Below, in pieces: positions 9,495 to 19,198 of a DNA stretch of 64,000 nt. The translations under genes and the position numbers were made by a program. This stretch comes from Glycomyces terrestris (lineage in GTDB: Bacteria; Actinomycetota; Actinomycetes; Mycobacteriales; Micromonosporaceae). Position 1 is the first letter of the stretch, and the number at the start of each line of letters is the position of its first letter. The stretch lies in assembly GCF_003933745.1 (NCBI RefSeq), contig NZ_RSEB01000001.1:1106649-1170648 (forward strand), read 5' to 3'. The notes under the pieces are model-generated. The model made no database searches. It saw only the letters and a list, made by a program, of their open reading frames with translations, and was not told the origin of the DNA.

Positions 9495-9653
9495 CTGCTT
9501 TCACCAATGCTGATTCCGGCGGCGGGGGCGCCTGCGCCCGGCCGCTCGTTCCGTATAACTGTCTCAAGTTTGCTGGGCCCGCGGCCGTGGAACCGGCCCG
9601 CGCGTCGCGCGGGGGCCGGGGTCCGGCTGCTGCGGGCGGTGCGCCCGGCGGCT

Positions 9654-10406
9654 CTACCCCTCGGTGACGTAGGGGCTGGAGGCGACCTCGGTGCCGTCGT
9701 CGAGCTTCGTGATCTTGAAGTCGGCGAAGACGTTCGGGGCCTTGTCCTGGAGCTGCTTCAGGCATTCGACGGCCAGCGCCCGGATCTCGACGTCGGCGTG
9801 CTCGGAGGCGCGCATGGCGATGAAGTGCCGCCAGGCGCGGTAGTTGCCGGTCACGACGATGCGGGTCTCGGTGGCGTTGGGGAGGACCGATCGCGCCGCT
9901 TGGCGCGCCTGCTTTCGGCGCAGGGTGGGGTTCGCGACGTCGGCGAACTTCTTCTCGAGTCCTTCGAGGAGGTCGTCGTAGGCGTGCTGGGCGGCCTCGG
10001 CGGCGGCGAGGAAGCGCTCGTGGAGCTCGGGGTCGGCGGCGATCACTTCGGGCTCGACCATGTGGGCGTCGCGCTCGGGGACGTAGCGCTGAGACAGCTG
10101 GGAGTACGAGAAGTGGCGGTGGCGGATCAGCTCGTGGGTGAGGGAGCGGGAGATGCCGCTGAGGTAGAAGCTGACGGAGCCGTGCTCGAGGACCGAGAGG
10201 TGGCCGACTTGGAGGATGTGGTCGAGGTACCCGGCGTTGGTGGCGGTCTTGGGGTTGGGCTTGGTCCAGGACTGGTAGCAGGCGCGGCCGGCGAACTCGG
10301 CGAGGGCCTGGCCGCCGTCGGCGTCGGTGTCCCAGGGGACGTCGTCCGGCGCCTCGAAGTGCGTCCAGGCGATGAGTCGGACGTCCATCGGTACGATCTC
10401 GGGCAT
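9654..10406 (-). CDS. thyX: Flavin-dependent thymidylate synthase ThyX
   Basis: Makes dTMP from dUMP using methylene-tetrahydrofolate, FAD and NADPH. The 250-aa product contains the ThyX signature RHRxxSxxxxSxR at residues 95-107 (R95, H96, R97, S100, S105, R107), which contacts FAD and dUMP. The first ATG (10406) is chosen because a GGGGG-type Shine-Dalgarno lies 7 nt upstream; an internal ATG six codons later is also possible. A gap of 159 nt separates it from dapA and it probably has its own promoter. Confidence 0.95.
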   Translation of the reverse strand: MPEIVPMDVRLIAWTHFEAPDDVPWDTDADGGQALAEFAGRACYQSWTKPNPKTATNAGYLDHILQVGHLSVLEHGSVSFYLSGISRSLTHELIRHRHFSYSQLSQRYVPERDAHMVEPEVIAADPELHERFLAAAEAAQHAYDDLLEGLEKKFADVANPTLRRKQARQAARSVLPNATETRIVVTGNYRAWRHFIAMRASEHADVEIRALAVECLKQLQDKAPNVFADFKITKLDDGTEVASSPYVTEG

Positions 10407-10576
10407 CCCCGGTCCCCCTCGTTTCGTGTTCGGTGCCTGTTAGTGCTGGTTCTCGACTCTCTGAGGGTACTCGGGGGGCGAGTGTGTCCCTGCACGCGCC
10501 CGGCTACGCGAGGAGATCGCGTGTTCTTGTTGGGGCGCGCGGGGCGGTCCGCCGCACCCCGGCTCCAGCGCGCCGC

Positions 10577-10605
10577 TTGACAGACGTCAGAAATGATGTC
10601 ATGAT
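10577..10605 (+). promoter_or_regulatory. Promoter of RHH gene, leaderless
   Basis: TTGACA (10577-10582) and CATGAT (10600-10605) are 17 nt apart and the ATG follows 6 nt after the -10. This gives a canonical sigma-70-type promoter with transcription predicted to start at the initiation codon. Confidence 0.6.
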
Positions 10606-10613
10606 GGTGTCAT
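10597..10613 (+). promoter_or_regulatory. TGTCAT direct repeat, possible RHH operator
   Basis: TGTCAT occurs at 10597-10602 and 10608-10613, exactly 11 bp apart, overlapping the -10 region and the start codon. Ribbon-helix-helix dimers commonly bind short repeats one helical turn apart, so autorepression by the downstream gene product is plausible. Confidence 0.4.
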
Positions 10614-11103
10614 GGACTTGACGCCGTATATCGAATCGCTCCGCCGGAGCCTCACCGCCGCCGCCGCGCCGGGCGGGGAGGACGCCGCGCGGACTGCGGA
10701 ACTGCTGTCGGAAGCGCTCGACGCGGGTGCGCGCCTGGCGCTCATGGAGGCTCTCAGCGAGGCCGCCGCCGAGATCACCGCCGGGCTCGACCAGGCCGGC
10801 TCCTCGGCGTCGGTCGATCTGCGGGTGCGCGGCAAGGAGGTCGACCTGCGGGTGAGCGGCGGCGAGACCGCCGAGGCCGCACCGCCGCCGGCCCCGCCGG
10901 TGGACGACGACGTCGCCCGCATCACGCTGCGCCTGCCGGAGTCGCTCAAGGAGGACGTCGAGCGCGCCGCCTCCAAGGACGGCGCCTCGGTGAACGCCTG
11001 GCTGGTGCGCGCGATCAACAACGCGGTCCACGCCTCGCGCACCTCGGGCCAGCCCGCCGGCGCGAAGTACAGCCAGCGCATCACCGGCTACGCCCGGGCT
11101 TAG
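10612..11103 (+). CDS. Ribbon-helix-helix (HicB-antitoxin-like) protein
   Basis: A 163-aa protein. The first ~95 residues are Ala-rich and probably helical. The C-terminal third has an Arc/MetJ-type ribbon-helix-helix: an ITLRLPES strand, then helices through AASKDGASVNAWLVRAI (about residues 103-140). Databases often label such proteins HicB-family antitoxin, but no HicA-like toxin is adjacent. It is followed after 10 nt by a DUF4097 gene, so it more likely regulates that gene or itself. TGTCAT repeats in its own promoter support autoregulation. Confidence 0.75.
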   Translation: MDLTPYIESLRRSLTAAAAPGGEDAARTAELLSEALDAGARLALMEALSEAAAEITAGLDQAGSSASVDLRVRGKEVDLRVSGGETAEAAPPPAPPVDDDVARITLRLPESLKEDVERAASKDGASVNAWLVRAINNAVHASRTSGQPAGAKYSQRITGYARA

Positions 11104-11113
11104 GAGCACGAGG

Positions 11114-11935
11114 ATGAACGAGTACACCGAATTCACCCACGACGGACCGGTCACGGCGGCGATCACGCTCGCCGACGGCTCGGTCACCGTCACCGCCCAC
11201 GACCTGGACACCGTCCTGGTCGAGATCAAGCCCGCCCAGCGGCGCGTCGACAACGACTCGGACGCGGCCGACCTGGCGAGCGTCTCGTTCGAGAACGGGC
11301 ACCTGCGGGTGGTGGCTCCCGAGAAGCCGCAGAACTGGTTCTTCCGCAAGGAGATCGGCGTGCACCTGTCGGTGCGGCTGCCGGTCCGCTCCGAGGTCTC
11401 GGTCAAGACGACCTCGGCGCCGATCAGCCTCCACGGCAAGCTCGGCGCGGTCTCGATCAACACGGTCGCCGGGTCGGCGACCGTGGAGAGCGCCACGAGC
11501 GTGCGGGCGAACACCGTGTCGGGTTCGATCAGCGTCATCGACACGACCGAGGACTTCCGCGCGAACACCGCCTCGGGCCAGGTCAAGGCCGACCACGTCG
11601 GCGGGGACTTCTCCGCGAAGACCGTGGCCGGCTCGATCACGGCCGAGCGGCTCGACTCGAACGCGAACGTGAACACCCTCTCGGGCGGCATCGAGCTCGG
11701 GGCGCTGCGCTCCGGTTCGGTGAAGGCGAACACGGTCTCGGGGCGCATCAGCCTCGGCGTGGTCCCCGGCACCGACATCTGGGTGGACCTCGACGCGAAG
11801 GCCGGCTCGGTCACCTCCGAGCTGGCGACCGGCGACACCTCGCCGGCCCCGTCGAGCGACGGCACGAGCCTGGAGGTGCGGGCGCGGTCGGTGTCGGGCG
11901 ACATCTACCTGCACCGCGCCAGCGCGTTCGCGTAA
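11114..11935 (+). CDS. DUF4097 family beta-repeat protein
   Basis: A 273-aa protein of the DUF4097 (putative adhesin-like) family. Seven repeats of about 20-25 residues contain an N-T-x-S/A-G-x-I type core (for example NTVSGSI, NTASGQV, NTLSGGI), indicating a right-handed beta-helix-like stack. There is no signal peptide or TM helix, so it is probably cytoplasmic here. It is co-transcribed with the RHH gene; its Shine-Dalgarno overlaps the RHH stop codon. The function is unknown in the family; in other phyla DUF4097 genes accompany anti-sigma or PspC-type envelope genes. Confidence 0.8.
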   Translation: MNEYTEFTHDGPVTAAITLADGSVTVTAHDLDTVLVEIKPAQRRVDNDSDAADLASVSFENGHLRVVAPEKPQNWFFRKEIGVHLSVRLPVRSEVSVKTTSAPISLHGKLGAVSINTVAGSATVESATSVRANTVSGSISVIDTTEDFRANTASGQVKADHVGGDFSAKTVAGSITAERLDSNANVNTLSGGIELGALRSGSVKANTVSGRISLGVVPGTDIWVDLDAKAGSVTSELATGDTSPAPSSDGTSLEVRARSVSGDIYLHRASAFA

Positions 11936-11956
11936 GACTTCGATCCAACACCCACG

Positions 11957-11989
11957 AGCGGGCCCGGTCACCACGGTGGCCGGGCCGCT
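11957..11989. terminator. Hairpin terminator
   Basis: A 14-15 bp GC stem with one bulged G lies between the convergent DUF4097 and DUF2752 genes. Confidence 0.55.
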
Positions 11990-12028
11990 TGGCGTCCCGG
12001 GCGCGGAAGAGGGGCTCAGACGTCGGGC

Positions 12029-12538
12029 TCAGACGTAGAAGAACGTGAACGGCTCCCACGGGAGGTTCCGCAGGATCGTGAACGCGCCCCAGGCCGAGAG
12101 GAACACGGTGATCAGGCCCGGGGTGAGGTGGAAGGTCGGGAGCCGCCAGGTGCGCCGCGGGAAGAGGCGCGGCAGGGCCCAGCCGAGGTACATCCAGGCG
12201 ATGAACGGGGCGGCGAACACGGCCATCACGTGGTGGCGCGCGGCCTCGGGCAGGTTGAGCGTGAGCACGTAGTAGAACGCGCGAGTCCCGCCGCAGCCGG
12301 GGCAGTCGAAGCCGGTGGCGAGCTTGAACAGGCAGGTGGTAGGGCCGGTGTCGTCGGTGGGGTTGGTGGCGACCACGCCGGCGGCCGCAGCGGCGAAGCA
12401 GGAGAGGATCGCGAGCGGAGCGAACCAGGGCCGCACGACGACGTCGGTCACCCAGCGCCGCACGGGGTTCCCGCTGCGGCGGGGCGGCTGCTCGGGGTCC
12501 GGCCGCGACTCCAGGGTCGCCTCATCGACTGCGCACAC
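12029..12538 (-). CDS. DUF2752 membrane protein
   Basis: A 169-aa protein with about 3 transmembrane helices and the DUF2752 hallmark CPGCGGTRAFY after the first helix. The cysteine pair is conserved in the family but has no established role. The GTG start has GGAGGG a few nt upstream. Monocistronic. The following region toward 12709 carries only the divergent promoter of the LppM-like gene. Confidence 0.82.
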   Translation of the reverse strand: MCAVDEATLESRPDPEQPPRRSGNPVRRWVTDVVVRPWFAPLAILSCFAAAAAGVVATNPTDDTGPTTCLFKLATGFDCPGCGGTRAFYYVLTLNLPEAARHHVMAVFAAPFIAWMYLGWALPRLFPRRTWRLPTFHLTPGLITVFLSAWGAFTILRNLPWEPFTFFYV

Positions 12539-12697
12539 AAGCCCTCCTCACCGAACAGCGTAGCGGGCACGCCGAGCGCCCGGCGGCCCCGATCGGATTG
12601 CCCCCGGTTCAACACCCTGACACGCGGGTCCGACAGGACGGTTCCGGCATTTCGCGGCGCGTGGGGGAAAGCACGGATTTCGTCCGATTCGGGGGCT

Positions 12698-12703
12698 TAG
12701 GCT
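12698..12703 (+). promoter_or_regulatory. -10 hexamer of LppM-like gene, leaderless promoter
   Basis: TAGGCT precedes the ATG at 12710 by 6 nt; the intervening G run is too close to the start to serve as a ribosome binding site. Confidence 0.45.
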
Positions 12704-12709
12704 CGGGGG

Positions 12710-13396
12710 ATGCTGGGAGTGCTTGGGCGCCGGGTGCTGGGCGCCGCCGCCGCGGTCGGGGTGCTGGTCGCCGCCTCGGGGTGCGTGCGGCTCGACCTGG
12801 GGCTGGAGATCCGGTCCGACGACACGGTCGGCGGGGAGTTCACCGCGGCCTGGAGCAAGGACTTCCTGGAGGAGGCCCAGGACCAGGGCCTGGACCGGGC
12901 CGAGCTCGACGCGTTCCTGGACGCGCTCCTCGACGGCGTGCCGGGCACCGAGCGGACCGCGTACGACGAGGACGGCTTCCAGGGCCAGACCGCGACGTTC
13001 ACCGACCGGCCGCTGGCCGACTTCGCCGAGTTCGGCGGCGACGAATGGGGCTACCTGCGCCTGACCCACGTGGGCCGCGAGTACGACCTCGAAGGCTACT
13101 GGGACCTGCGCGCCGCCGGGTTCATCGACCCCGCAGCGTTCGACGACGCCGAGATCCTCATCAGCGTGAACTTCCCCGCCGCGGTCACCGAGCACAACGG
13201 CGAACTCGACGGCCGCACCGTCACCTGGACCATGACGCCCGGCCGGGACTACGAGATGCGCGCGACCGCCGTCGAGCCGAACGGCTGGGGCTTCCTCATC
13301 GCCGGCGTCGGCTGCTTCGTCCTCGCGGTCGGACTGATCTGGCTGGTCCAGCGGCGCGCGCTCCGGAAATACTCCACCGGCGTATCGCCCCGTTAG
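12710..13396 (+). CDS. LppM-like lipoprotein
   Basis: A 228-aa protein with signal peptide and lipobox (ASGC, C25), a mature beta-rich extracellular domain, and one C-terminal transmembrane helix (about 196-216: a Gly/Leu/Val-rich stretch followed by RRALRK). This layout matches LppM of mycobacteria, reported to bind phosphatidylinositol mannosides and to influence phagocytosis. That role is known only for the mycobacterial protein; here the function is inferred from architecture. Monocistronic with its own promoter. Confidence 0.72.
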   Translation: MLGVLGRRVLGAAAAVGVLVAASGCVRLDLGLEIRSDDTVGGEFTAAWSKDFLEEAQDQGLDRAELDAFLDALLDGVPGTERTAYDEDGFQGQTATFTDRPLADFAEFGGDEWGYLRLTHVGREYDLEGYWDLRAAGFIDPAAFDDAEILISVNFPAAVTEHNGELDGRTVTWTMTPGRDYEMRATAVEPNGWGFLIAGVGCFVLAVGLIWLVQRRALRKYSTGVSPR

Positions 13397-13509
13397 TTCG
13401 CGCACAAACCGTAGCCGCCGCGTGCACGCCCCGTATCCTGGGAAACCTTTGGCGATCACGGAACGGTAACGCACGCCCGCCGCACGGCGCCGGAAGGGAA
13501 GGGGGACGG

Positions 13510-14337
13510 GTGACCCAGTACCAATCGAAGAGCAAGGGCCACAAGGAGAAGGACCCGAGCCTCGAACTGAGCGTCGGACAGGTCCTGGCGGCCGCCGGAG
13601 CGACCGTCCTCGGCGCGGTCCTCGCGAAGCTCCTCAACCTGTGGGGCACGATCCCCGGCACCGCGTTCCTCAGCGTCTTCTCCGCGATCGGCTCCGTCCT
13701 CATCCTGCGCGCCATCCGCAGCACCGGCGACCGCGTCAAGGCCCAGATCCAGGCCATGGCCCCCAAGGGCCCCGCGAAGGGCACCGCCGTCACCGTCGAA
13801 CTCGACCCCGACGGCACCGGCGAGGGCGTCAAGGCCACCCCGAAGATCCCCGAGACCGCCATAGCCGCCGCGGAGGAGGCCGCGGGCGACGAGCCCACCG
13901 CCGAGATCCCCGCCCCCGCGCCCGAGACGCACCTCGCGAAGTCCGCCTCCCGCAAGCGCACCCTCCTGGCGATCCTCGTCTCCAGCGTCCTCGTCTTCGG
14001 GCTCACCATCGGCACCCTCTACCTGCTCGGCGCGCTCACCGGCGACCCCGAGCGGCTCATCAACGCCGACCCCGACACGACCACCACCGTGATCATCCAG
14101 AGCCCCGGCGAGGACGCCACCAGCGCCGAGGAGACCCCGAGCGAGTCCGCCTCGCCGAGCGAGTCCCCGTCCGCGTCGCCCAGCGCCAGCGGCTCCCCCA
14201 GCGAGTCCCCCACGGCCACCGCGAGCCCGAGCGAGACCCCCTCGGCCGACACCGGCCAGGGCGGCTCCGAGGCCACCCCGACCCCCGAGACGCAGGACGA
14301 GACCAGCCCGGCCCCAGAAAGCACGACCGCCGGCTGA
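13510..14337 (+). CDS. Membrane protein with Ser/Pro/Glu-rich tail
   Basis: A 275-aa protein from a GTG start preceded by a GGAAGGGAAGGGGG purine run. It has two hydrophobic segments near residues 20-75, a cytoplasmic-type charged middle, another TM helix near 157-180, and a low-complexity extracellular tail of about 80 residues made of SES/SPS/TPE repeats. I do not recognise a domain. The tail could span the wall. Expansion of the repetitive codons in 14130-14330 is expected to make length variable between strains. Confidence 0.65.
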   Translation: MTQYQSKSKGHKEKDPSLELSVGQVLAAAGATVLGAVLAKLLNLWGTIPGTAFLSVFSAIGSVLILRAIRSTGDRVKAQIQAMAPKGPAKGTAVTVELDPDGTGEGVKATPKIPETAIAAAEEAAGDEPTAEIPAPAPETHLAKSASRKRTLLAILVSSVLVFGLTIGTLYLLGALTGDPERLINADPDTTTTVIIQSPGEDATSAEETPSESASPSESPSASPSASGSPSESPTATASPSETPSADTGQGGSEATPTPETQDETSPAPESTTAG

Positions 14338-14373
14338 CCGAGGCGGTCGACCGGCGGTGCGAGCGGTGTGCGG

Positions 14374-15108
14374 CTAGTCGAGCAGGTCGTCCAGGCCCAC
14401 GGTGAGACCGGGGCGCTTCACGACCTCGCGGATCGCCAGGAGCACGCCCGGCATGAACGACTCGCGGTCGAGCGAGTCGTGCGCGATCACGAAGCGCTCG
14501 CCGGGACCGCCGAAGCGGACTTCCTGGCTCGCCACATACCCGGCCGAGCGGACCGCGTGGATGTGCACGCCGTCCACGTCGGCGCCGCGCGCGCCCTGCG
14601 GGTCCGACTCGGTCGCGTCCGGCATCCCGTCGAGGCCGGCCTCCGCGCGCGCCGCGGCGATGAGCCGCGCCGTGTGCACCGCCGTGCCCGAAGGCGCGTC
14701 CACCTTGCGCGGGTGGTGCGCCTCGATGATCTCCGCCGAGTCGAAGTGCTTGGCGGCCTTGGCCGCGAACTGCATCATCAGGACCGCGCCGATCCCGAAG
14801 TTCGGGGCGATCACCGACCCGACCTCGGGGTCCGCGGCGAGGATCTCCCGCGCCGCCTCCAGCCGCTTCGCGTCGAACCCGGAGACGCCGACGACGGTGT
14901 GGATGCCGCGGTCGGTGCACCAGGCCAGATTCTCCATGACGACGTTCGGCAGCGTGAAGTCCACGACCACGTCGACGCCGGCGACCTTCTCCAGCGGCTC
15001 GTCGCGGCCCACGGTCGCCGTCAGCTCCATGTCGTCGGCGGCGTCGACCGCCTCGCACGCGGCCCGGCCCATGCGGCCCCGGGCCCCGAGCACCCCCACC
15101 TTGATCAT
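14374..15108 (-). CDS. dapB: 4-hydroxy-tetrahydrodipicolinate reductase
   Basis: Reduces the DapA product with NAD(P)H in DAP/lysine synthesis. The 244-aa protein has the Rossmann motif GARGRMG (8-14) and the active-site signature E129-x-HHPRKVDAPSGT, with H131, H132 and K135. ATG at 15108 overlaps the stop of the upstream M16 protease gene by 4 nt (ATGA), so the pair is coupled. The long open frame further upstream is a shadow of the protease gene. Confidence 0.95.
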   Translation of the reverse strand: MIKVGVLGARGRMGRAACEAVDAADDMELTATVGRDEPLEKVAGVDVVVDFTLPNVVMENLAWCTDRGIHTVVGVSGFDAKRLEAAREILAADPEVGSVIAPNFGIGAVLMMQFAAKAAKHFDSAEIIEAHHPRKVDAPSGTAVHTARLIAAARAEAGLDGMPDATESDPQGARGADVDGVHIHAVRSAGYVASQEVRFGGPGERFVIAHDSLDRESFMPGVLLAIREVVKRPGLTVGLDDLLD

Positions 15109-16403
15109 CGGAAGTCCTTCTCGTCGAACGGCCCCACGGCCGCGATCGTCATCGGCTGCGACAGGACCGCCGCGGCCACCGAGCGGACCTGCTCGGCGGT
15201 GACCGCCTCGATGTCCGCCAGCTCCCGCGCGATCGAGTAGTGCTCGCCGTACAGGAGCTCCTCGCGGCCCAGGCCGTTCATGTGCGAACCGGAGTCCTCC
15301 ATGGACAGCACCACGCCGCCGCGGGCCATGCCCTTGCCGCGGCGCAGCTCCTCGTCGGTCACGCCCTCGGCCGCGACCCTCGCCAGCTCCTCGAGCACCA
15401 GGTCGCGCACCTGGTGGACCTTGTCCGGGTTGGACCCCGCGTAGACGCCGAACATGCCGGTGTCCGCGAAGTACGTCGTGAACGAGTACACCGTGTACGC
15501 CAGGCCGCGCCGCTCGCGCACCGACTGGAACAGCCGCGAGGACATGCCGCCCCCGAGGATGTTGTTCAGCACCTCGAACGCGTCCTTGCGGTCGTCGTGC
15601 CGCGAGAACAGCCGGCAGCCGACCACCAGGTGCGCCTGCTCGGTGTCGTGGCGCTCCACCAGGAGCCGCCGCGGCTCGGGCAGGACCTCGGCGTCCTCCC
15701 GGCGCCCGCACGGCTCGCCCGTGCCGCCGAGCAGGGGGCCGAACGCCTCCTGCACGAGCTTCACGGTCTCGGCGTGGTCGACCCCGCCCGCGGCGCACAC
15801 CGTCAGGTTCGGGGCCCGGTAGTGGAGCCGGTAGAAGTCGTAGATCTGGTCGCGCGTCAGCGCGCGCACCGTCTTCGGGTCGCCCGCGATGTCCCGGCCG
15901 AGCGCGCCCGTGCCGAACAGCGCCTGCGAGAACAGCTCGTGGACCACGTCGGACGGCTCGTCCTGGGAGGCGGCGATCTCCTCCAGGATCACGTCCCGCT
16001 CGACCTCCACGTCGGCCTCGGTCACCAGGGAGCCGCACATGGCGTCCCCCAGCACGTCGATCGCGATCGGCAGGTCGTCGTCGAGGACCCGCGCGTAGAA
16101 GCACGTCAGCTCCCGCGCGGTGTACGCGTTCGACTCGCCGCCAACGGCCTCGATCGCCTCCGCGATCTGCGTGGCGGTGCGCTTCTCGGTGCCCTTGAAC
16201 AGCAGGTGCTCCAGGAAGTGCGAGACGCCGGCGAGCTCGGGGGCCTCGTCGCGGGCCCCCACCCCGACCCACACGCCGACGGACGCCGAGCGCATGGTGG
16301 GGACGGTTTCGGTCAGCACACGCAAACCGCCGGGCAGCACGGTCAGCTTGACCGTGCCGCCCAGCGGGTCGTCTATGAGCGTGCGAGTCTGGGGTCGACT
16401 CAT
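15105..16403 (-). CDS. M16 family zinc metallopeptidase
   Basis: A 432-aa pitrilysin-family protease with the inverted zinc motif H62-x-x-E65-H66 and the second-half M16C fold without zinc ligands. It resembles mitochondrial processing peptidase beta and Bacillus MlpA/YmxG, which is also encoded beside pnp. It is expected to degrade or process peptides in the cytoplasm; natural substrates are unknown. It starts directly at the pnp stop codon (pnp ends at 16404), so pnp, M16 and dapB form one operon. Confidence 0.92.
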   Translation of the reverse strand: MSRPQTRTLIDDPLGGTVKLTVLPGGLRVLTETVPTMRSASVGVWVGVGARDEAPELAGVSHFLEHLLFKGTEKRTATQIAEAIEAVGGESNAYTARELTCFYARVLDDDLPIAIDVLGDAMCGSLVTEADVEVERDVILEEIAASQDEPSDVVHELFSQALFGTGALGRDIAGDPKTVRALTRDQIYDFYRLHYRAPNLTVCAAGGVDHAETVKLVQEAFGPLLGGTGEPCGRREDAEVLPEPRRLLVERHDTEQAHLVVGCRLFSRHDDRKDAFEVLNNILGGGMSSRLFQSVRERRGLAYTVYSFTTYFADTGMFGVYAGSNPDKVHQVRDLVLEELARVAAEGVTDEELRRGKGMARGGVVLSMEDSGSHMNGLGREELLYGEHYSIARELADIEAVTAEQVRSVAAAVLSQPMTIAAVGPFDEKDFR

Positions 16404-18872
16404 CTACTCTTCCGAGCCTCCGGCGTCCTCGGTGCGGCGGGTGCGGCGGCGGCGGCGCTCGCCGTCCCCGCCCTCGCCGCGGTCGGCGGACCGCTCACCG
16501 CGGTCGGCGGGCCGCTCGGAGCGCTCGCCGCGGTCGCGGCGCTCGCCCCGGTCACCGCCGCGCTCACCGCGCTCGCGGTCGCGACGGGGCCCGCGGTCGC
16601 CGCGCTCGCCCCGCTCGCCGCGGGACTCCTTGCGCTCGGCCGGGCGGCCCTTCTTGTAGCCCTCGGGCTCCTGGCCCTCCGGGTAGACCTTGTCGAGGTA
16701 GATCTTGCCGCGGTTGTCGATGTCGCCGATCTCGACCTCGATCTTGTCGCCGACGCCGAGGACGTCCTCGACCCGCTCGACGCGCTTGCCGTCGCCGACC
16801 TTCGAGATGTGCAGCAGGCCGTCGCGGCCCGGCACCAGCGAGATGAACGCGCCGAAGTCGGTGGTCTTGACGACCGTGCCCAGGAACCGGTCCCCCACGT
16901 TCGGGAGGGTCGGGTTCGCGATGGCGTTGATCGTCTCGACCGCGGCGGCCGCGGCCTCGCCGTTCTCCGCCGACACGTAGATCGTGCCGTCGTCCTCGAC
17001 GGTGATGTCCGCGCCGGTGTCGTCCTGGATCTGGTTGATCGTCTGGCCCTTCGGGCCGATGATCGCGCCGATCTTGTCGACCGGGATCTTCAGCGTCGTG
17101 ATCCGCGGCGCGGTCGAGGCCAGCTCGCCCGGCTCGGAGATCGCGTCGAGCATGACGTCGAGGATCGCCTGGCGGGCGTCGTTGGCCTGCTGGAGCGCCT
17201 GCGCCAGCACCTCCGACGGCAGGCCGTCGAGCTTGGTGTCCAGCTGGAGCGCGGTCACGAACTCGGCGGTGCCGGCGACCTTGAAGTCCATGTCGCCGTA
17301 GGCGTCCTCGGCGCCGAGGATGTCGGTGAGGGTCACGTACTTGGTGCCCTCCTCGGTCTCCTCGGAGATGAGACCCATCGCGATGCCCGCGACGGGGGCC
17401 TTGATCGGCACGCCGGCGTTCATGAGCGACATCGTGGACGCGCAGACCGAGCCCATCGAGGTCGAGCCGTTCGACGCCAGCGCCTCGGAGACCTGGCGGA
17501 TCGCGTACGGGAACTCCTCGCGGCTCGGCAGCACCGGCACCAGGGCGCGCTCGGCGAGCGCGCCGTGGCCGATCTCGCGGCGCTTGGGCGAGCCGACGCG
17601 GCCGGTCTCACCGGTCGAGTACGGCGGGAAGTTGTAGTTGTGCATGTAGCGCTTCTTGCTGACCGGCGACAGCGTGTCGATGGCCTGCTCCATGCGCAGC
17701 ATGTTCAGCGTGGTGACGCCCATGATCTGGGTCTCGCCGCGCTCGAACAGGGCCGAGCCGTGGACGCGCGGCAGGATGCCGGCCTCCGCGCCCAGCGGGC
17801 GGATGTACGCGGGCAGGCGGCCGTCGATGCGGACGCCCTCGTTGATGACCCGCTTGCGGACCAGCTTCTTGGTGAGCGAGCGCAGGGCGGCGGACAGCTC
17901 GCCCTCGCGGCCCTCGAAGTCGGCGCCGACCTTCTCGAGCATGACGCTCTTGACGCGGTCGAGCTCGTCCTGGCGCTCGGTCTTGTCGGCGATCTGGAGC
18001 GCCTGGTCCAGCTCGGCCGACACGGCCGCCTCGACGGCCGCGTAGGCGTCGTCGAGGTAGTCCGGGAAGCGCGGGTAGTCGGCGGCCGGCTTGGCGGCGA
18101 CGGCGGCCAGCTCGGCCTGGGCGCGCACCAGCTCGGCGATGACCGGCTTGACGGCCTCGAGGCCCTCGGCGACGACCTCCTCGGTCGGCTTGGTGCCGCC
18201 CGCGGCGATGAGGTTGAGCGTGTTGTCGGTGGCCTCGGCCTCGACCATCATGATCGCGACGTCGCCCGAGTCGAGGACCCGGCCGGTGACGACCATGTCG
18301 AAGGTGGCCTTCTCGATCTGCTCGAGGGTCGGGAACGCGACCCAGCTGCCGTCGATGAGGACGACGCGGGTCGAGCCCAGCGGGCCCGAGAACGGCAGGC
18401 CGGCGAGCTGCGTGGACATGGAGGCGCCGTTCATGGCGACCACGTCGTACTCGTCCTTGGCGTCCACCGAGAGGATGGTGCCGATGACCTGGACCTCGTT
18501 GCGCAGGCCCGACACGAAGGACGGGCGCAGGCCGCGGTCGATGAGGCGGCAGATGAGGATGGCGTTCTCGCTCGGGCGGCCCTCGCGGCGGAAGAACGAG
18601 CCGGGGATGCGGCCCGCGGCGTACATCCGCTCCTCGATGTCGACGGTCAGCGGGAAGAAGTCGAAGTGGTCCTTCGGGTTCTTCGAGGCCGAGGTGGTCG
18701 AGAGGACCACGGTGTCGTCCATCTGGACGATCGCGGAGCCCTGGGCGAGCTTCGCCAGGCGGCCGGTGCTGAAGACGATCTTGCGGGTGCCGTACTCGCC
18801 GTTGTCGATGACGGCGGTGGCGTGGTGATCCCCGAGGTTGAACGCCTCGGGTGTCCGGTCGTTATCGGACAT
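16404..18872 (-). CDS. pnp: Polyribonucleotide nucleotidyltransferase
   Basis: Phosphorolytic 3'-5' exoribonuclease and RNA polymerase of the degradosome; in actinomycetes it was also described as guanosine pentaphosphate synthetase. The 822-aa product has two RNase PH-like domains, a KH domain with [11 protein letters not shown] (GxxG loop), an S1 domain (GDRFLGTVV...), and a C-terminal tail of about 80 residues made almost only of R, G, E and D. The start at 18872 (MSDNDRT) has an AAGGAG Shine-Dalgarno; upstream in-frame codons lack one. The tail makes it longer than typical 740-aa homologs. Confidence 0.95.
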   Translation of the reverse strand: MSDNDRTPEAFNLGDHHATAVIDNGEYGTRKIVFSTGRLAKLAQGSAIVQMDDTVVLSTTSASKNPKDHFDFFPLTVDIEERMYAAGRIPGSFFRREGRPSENAILICRLIDRGLRPSFVSGLRNEVQVIGTILSVDAKDEYDVVAMNGASMSTQLAGLPFSGPLGSTRVVLIDGSWVAFPTLEQIEKATFDMVVTGRVLDSGDVAIMMVEAEATDNTLNLIAAGGTKPTEEVVAEGLEAVKPVIAELVRAQAELAAVAAKPAADYPRFPDYLDDAYAAVEAAVSAELDQALQIADKTERQDELDRVKSVMLEKVGADFEGREGELSAALRSLTKKLVRKRVINEGVRIDGRLPAYIRPLGAEAGILPRVHGSALFERGETQIMGVTTLNMLRMEQAIDTLSPVSKKRYMHNYNFPPYSTGETGRVGSPKRREIGHGALAERALVPVLPSREEFPYAIRQVSEALASNGSTSMGSVCASTMSLMNAGVPIKAPVAGIAMGLISEETEEGTKYVTLTDILGAEDAYGDMDFKVAGTAEFVTALQLDTKLDGLPSEVLAQALQQANDARQAILDVMLDAISEPGELASTAPRITTLKIPVDKIGAIIGPKGQTINQIQDDTGADITVEDDGTIYVSAENGEAAAAAVETINAIANPTLPNVGDRFLGTVVKTTDFGAFISLVPGRDGLLHISKVGDGKRVERVEDVLGVGDKIEVEIGDIDNRGKIYLDKVYPEGQEPEGYKKGRPAERKESRGERGERGDRGPRRDRERGERGGDRGERRDRGERSERPADRGERSADRGEGGDGERRRRRTRRTEDAGGSEE

Positions 18873-18887
18873 AGAGTGTCGATCTCC

Positions 18888-19153
18888 TTGTGTAGTTCGG
18901 AAGCGCGTGTCCCGCCACGCTTTCCGGTCTTCGATCGAAGCACTCGGAGTCGGGTCCCTGCCTGGAGGGACGTTCCGGATGCCACTACCGAGGACCGGTG
19001 CGGTCTCAGGCGGAGCCGCGCCGCGCCTCGCACGAGGCGCTTGCGATGGAGCATGTTGCTCACCGCCCACCATACGTCACGCGGCCGACGCGGCGGCAGC
19101 CGCGAAGCGAAAGTGAGGCGAGATAACGCCTTCCGGGGCGGCGGCGGGCACGG
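18888..19153 (-). other. pnp leader / rpsO-pnp intergenic region
   Basis: The 325 bases between pnp and rpsO contain the rpsO terminator at their right end; the remaining ~265 nt have no convincing gene. They presumably hold the pnp promoter and a long 5' UTR. In Streptomyces and E. coli the rpsO-pnp spacer is a site of RNase III processing and PNPase autoregulation. I saw no single strong hairpin here other than the terminator. Confidence 0.4.
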
Positions 19154-19187
19154 CGAAGGGAGCGCCCCGAGCGGGACGCTCCCTTCG
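19154..19187 (-). terminator. rpsO terminator hairpin
   Basis: An 11-bp stem (CGAAGGGAGCG with its complement, extended by further pairs toward the loop) lies 12 nt downstream of the rpsO stop, separating rpsO from pnp. Confidence 0.65.
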
Positions 19188-19198
19188 TCAAGTCCGTC

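Noticed and set aside
10612..11103. RHH gene as antitoxin of a toxin-antitoxin system
   Set aside because: No HicA-like or other toxin gene is adjacent; the partner is a DUF4097 protein.
14130..14330. Ser/Pro/Glu codon repeats as a minisatellite
   Set aside because: The repetition follows codon structure of a low-complexity extracellular tail and is irregular in unit length.
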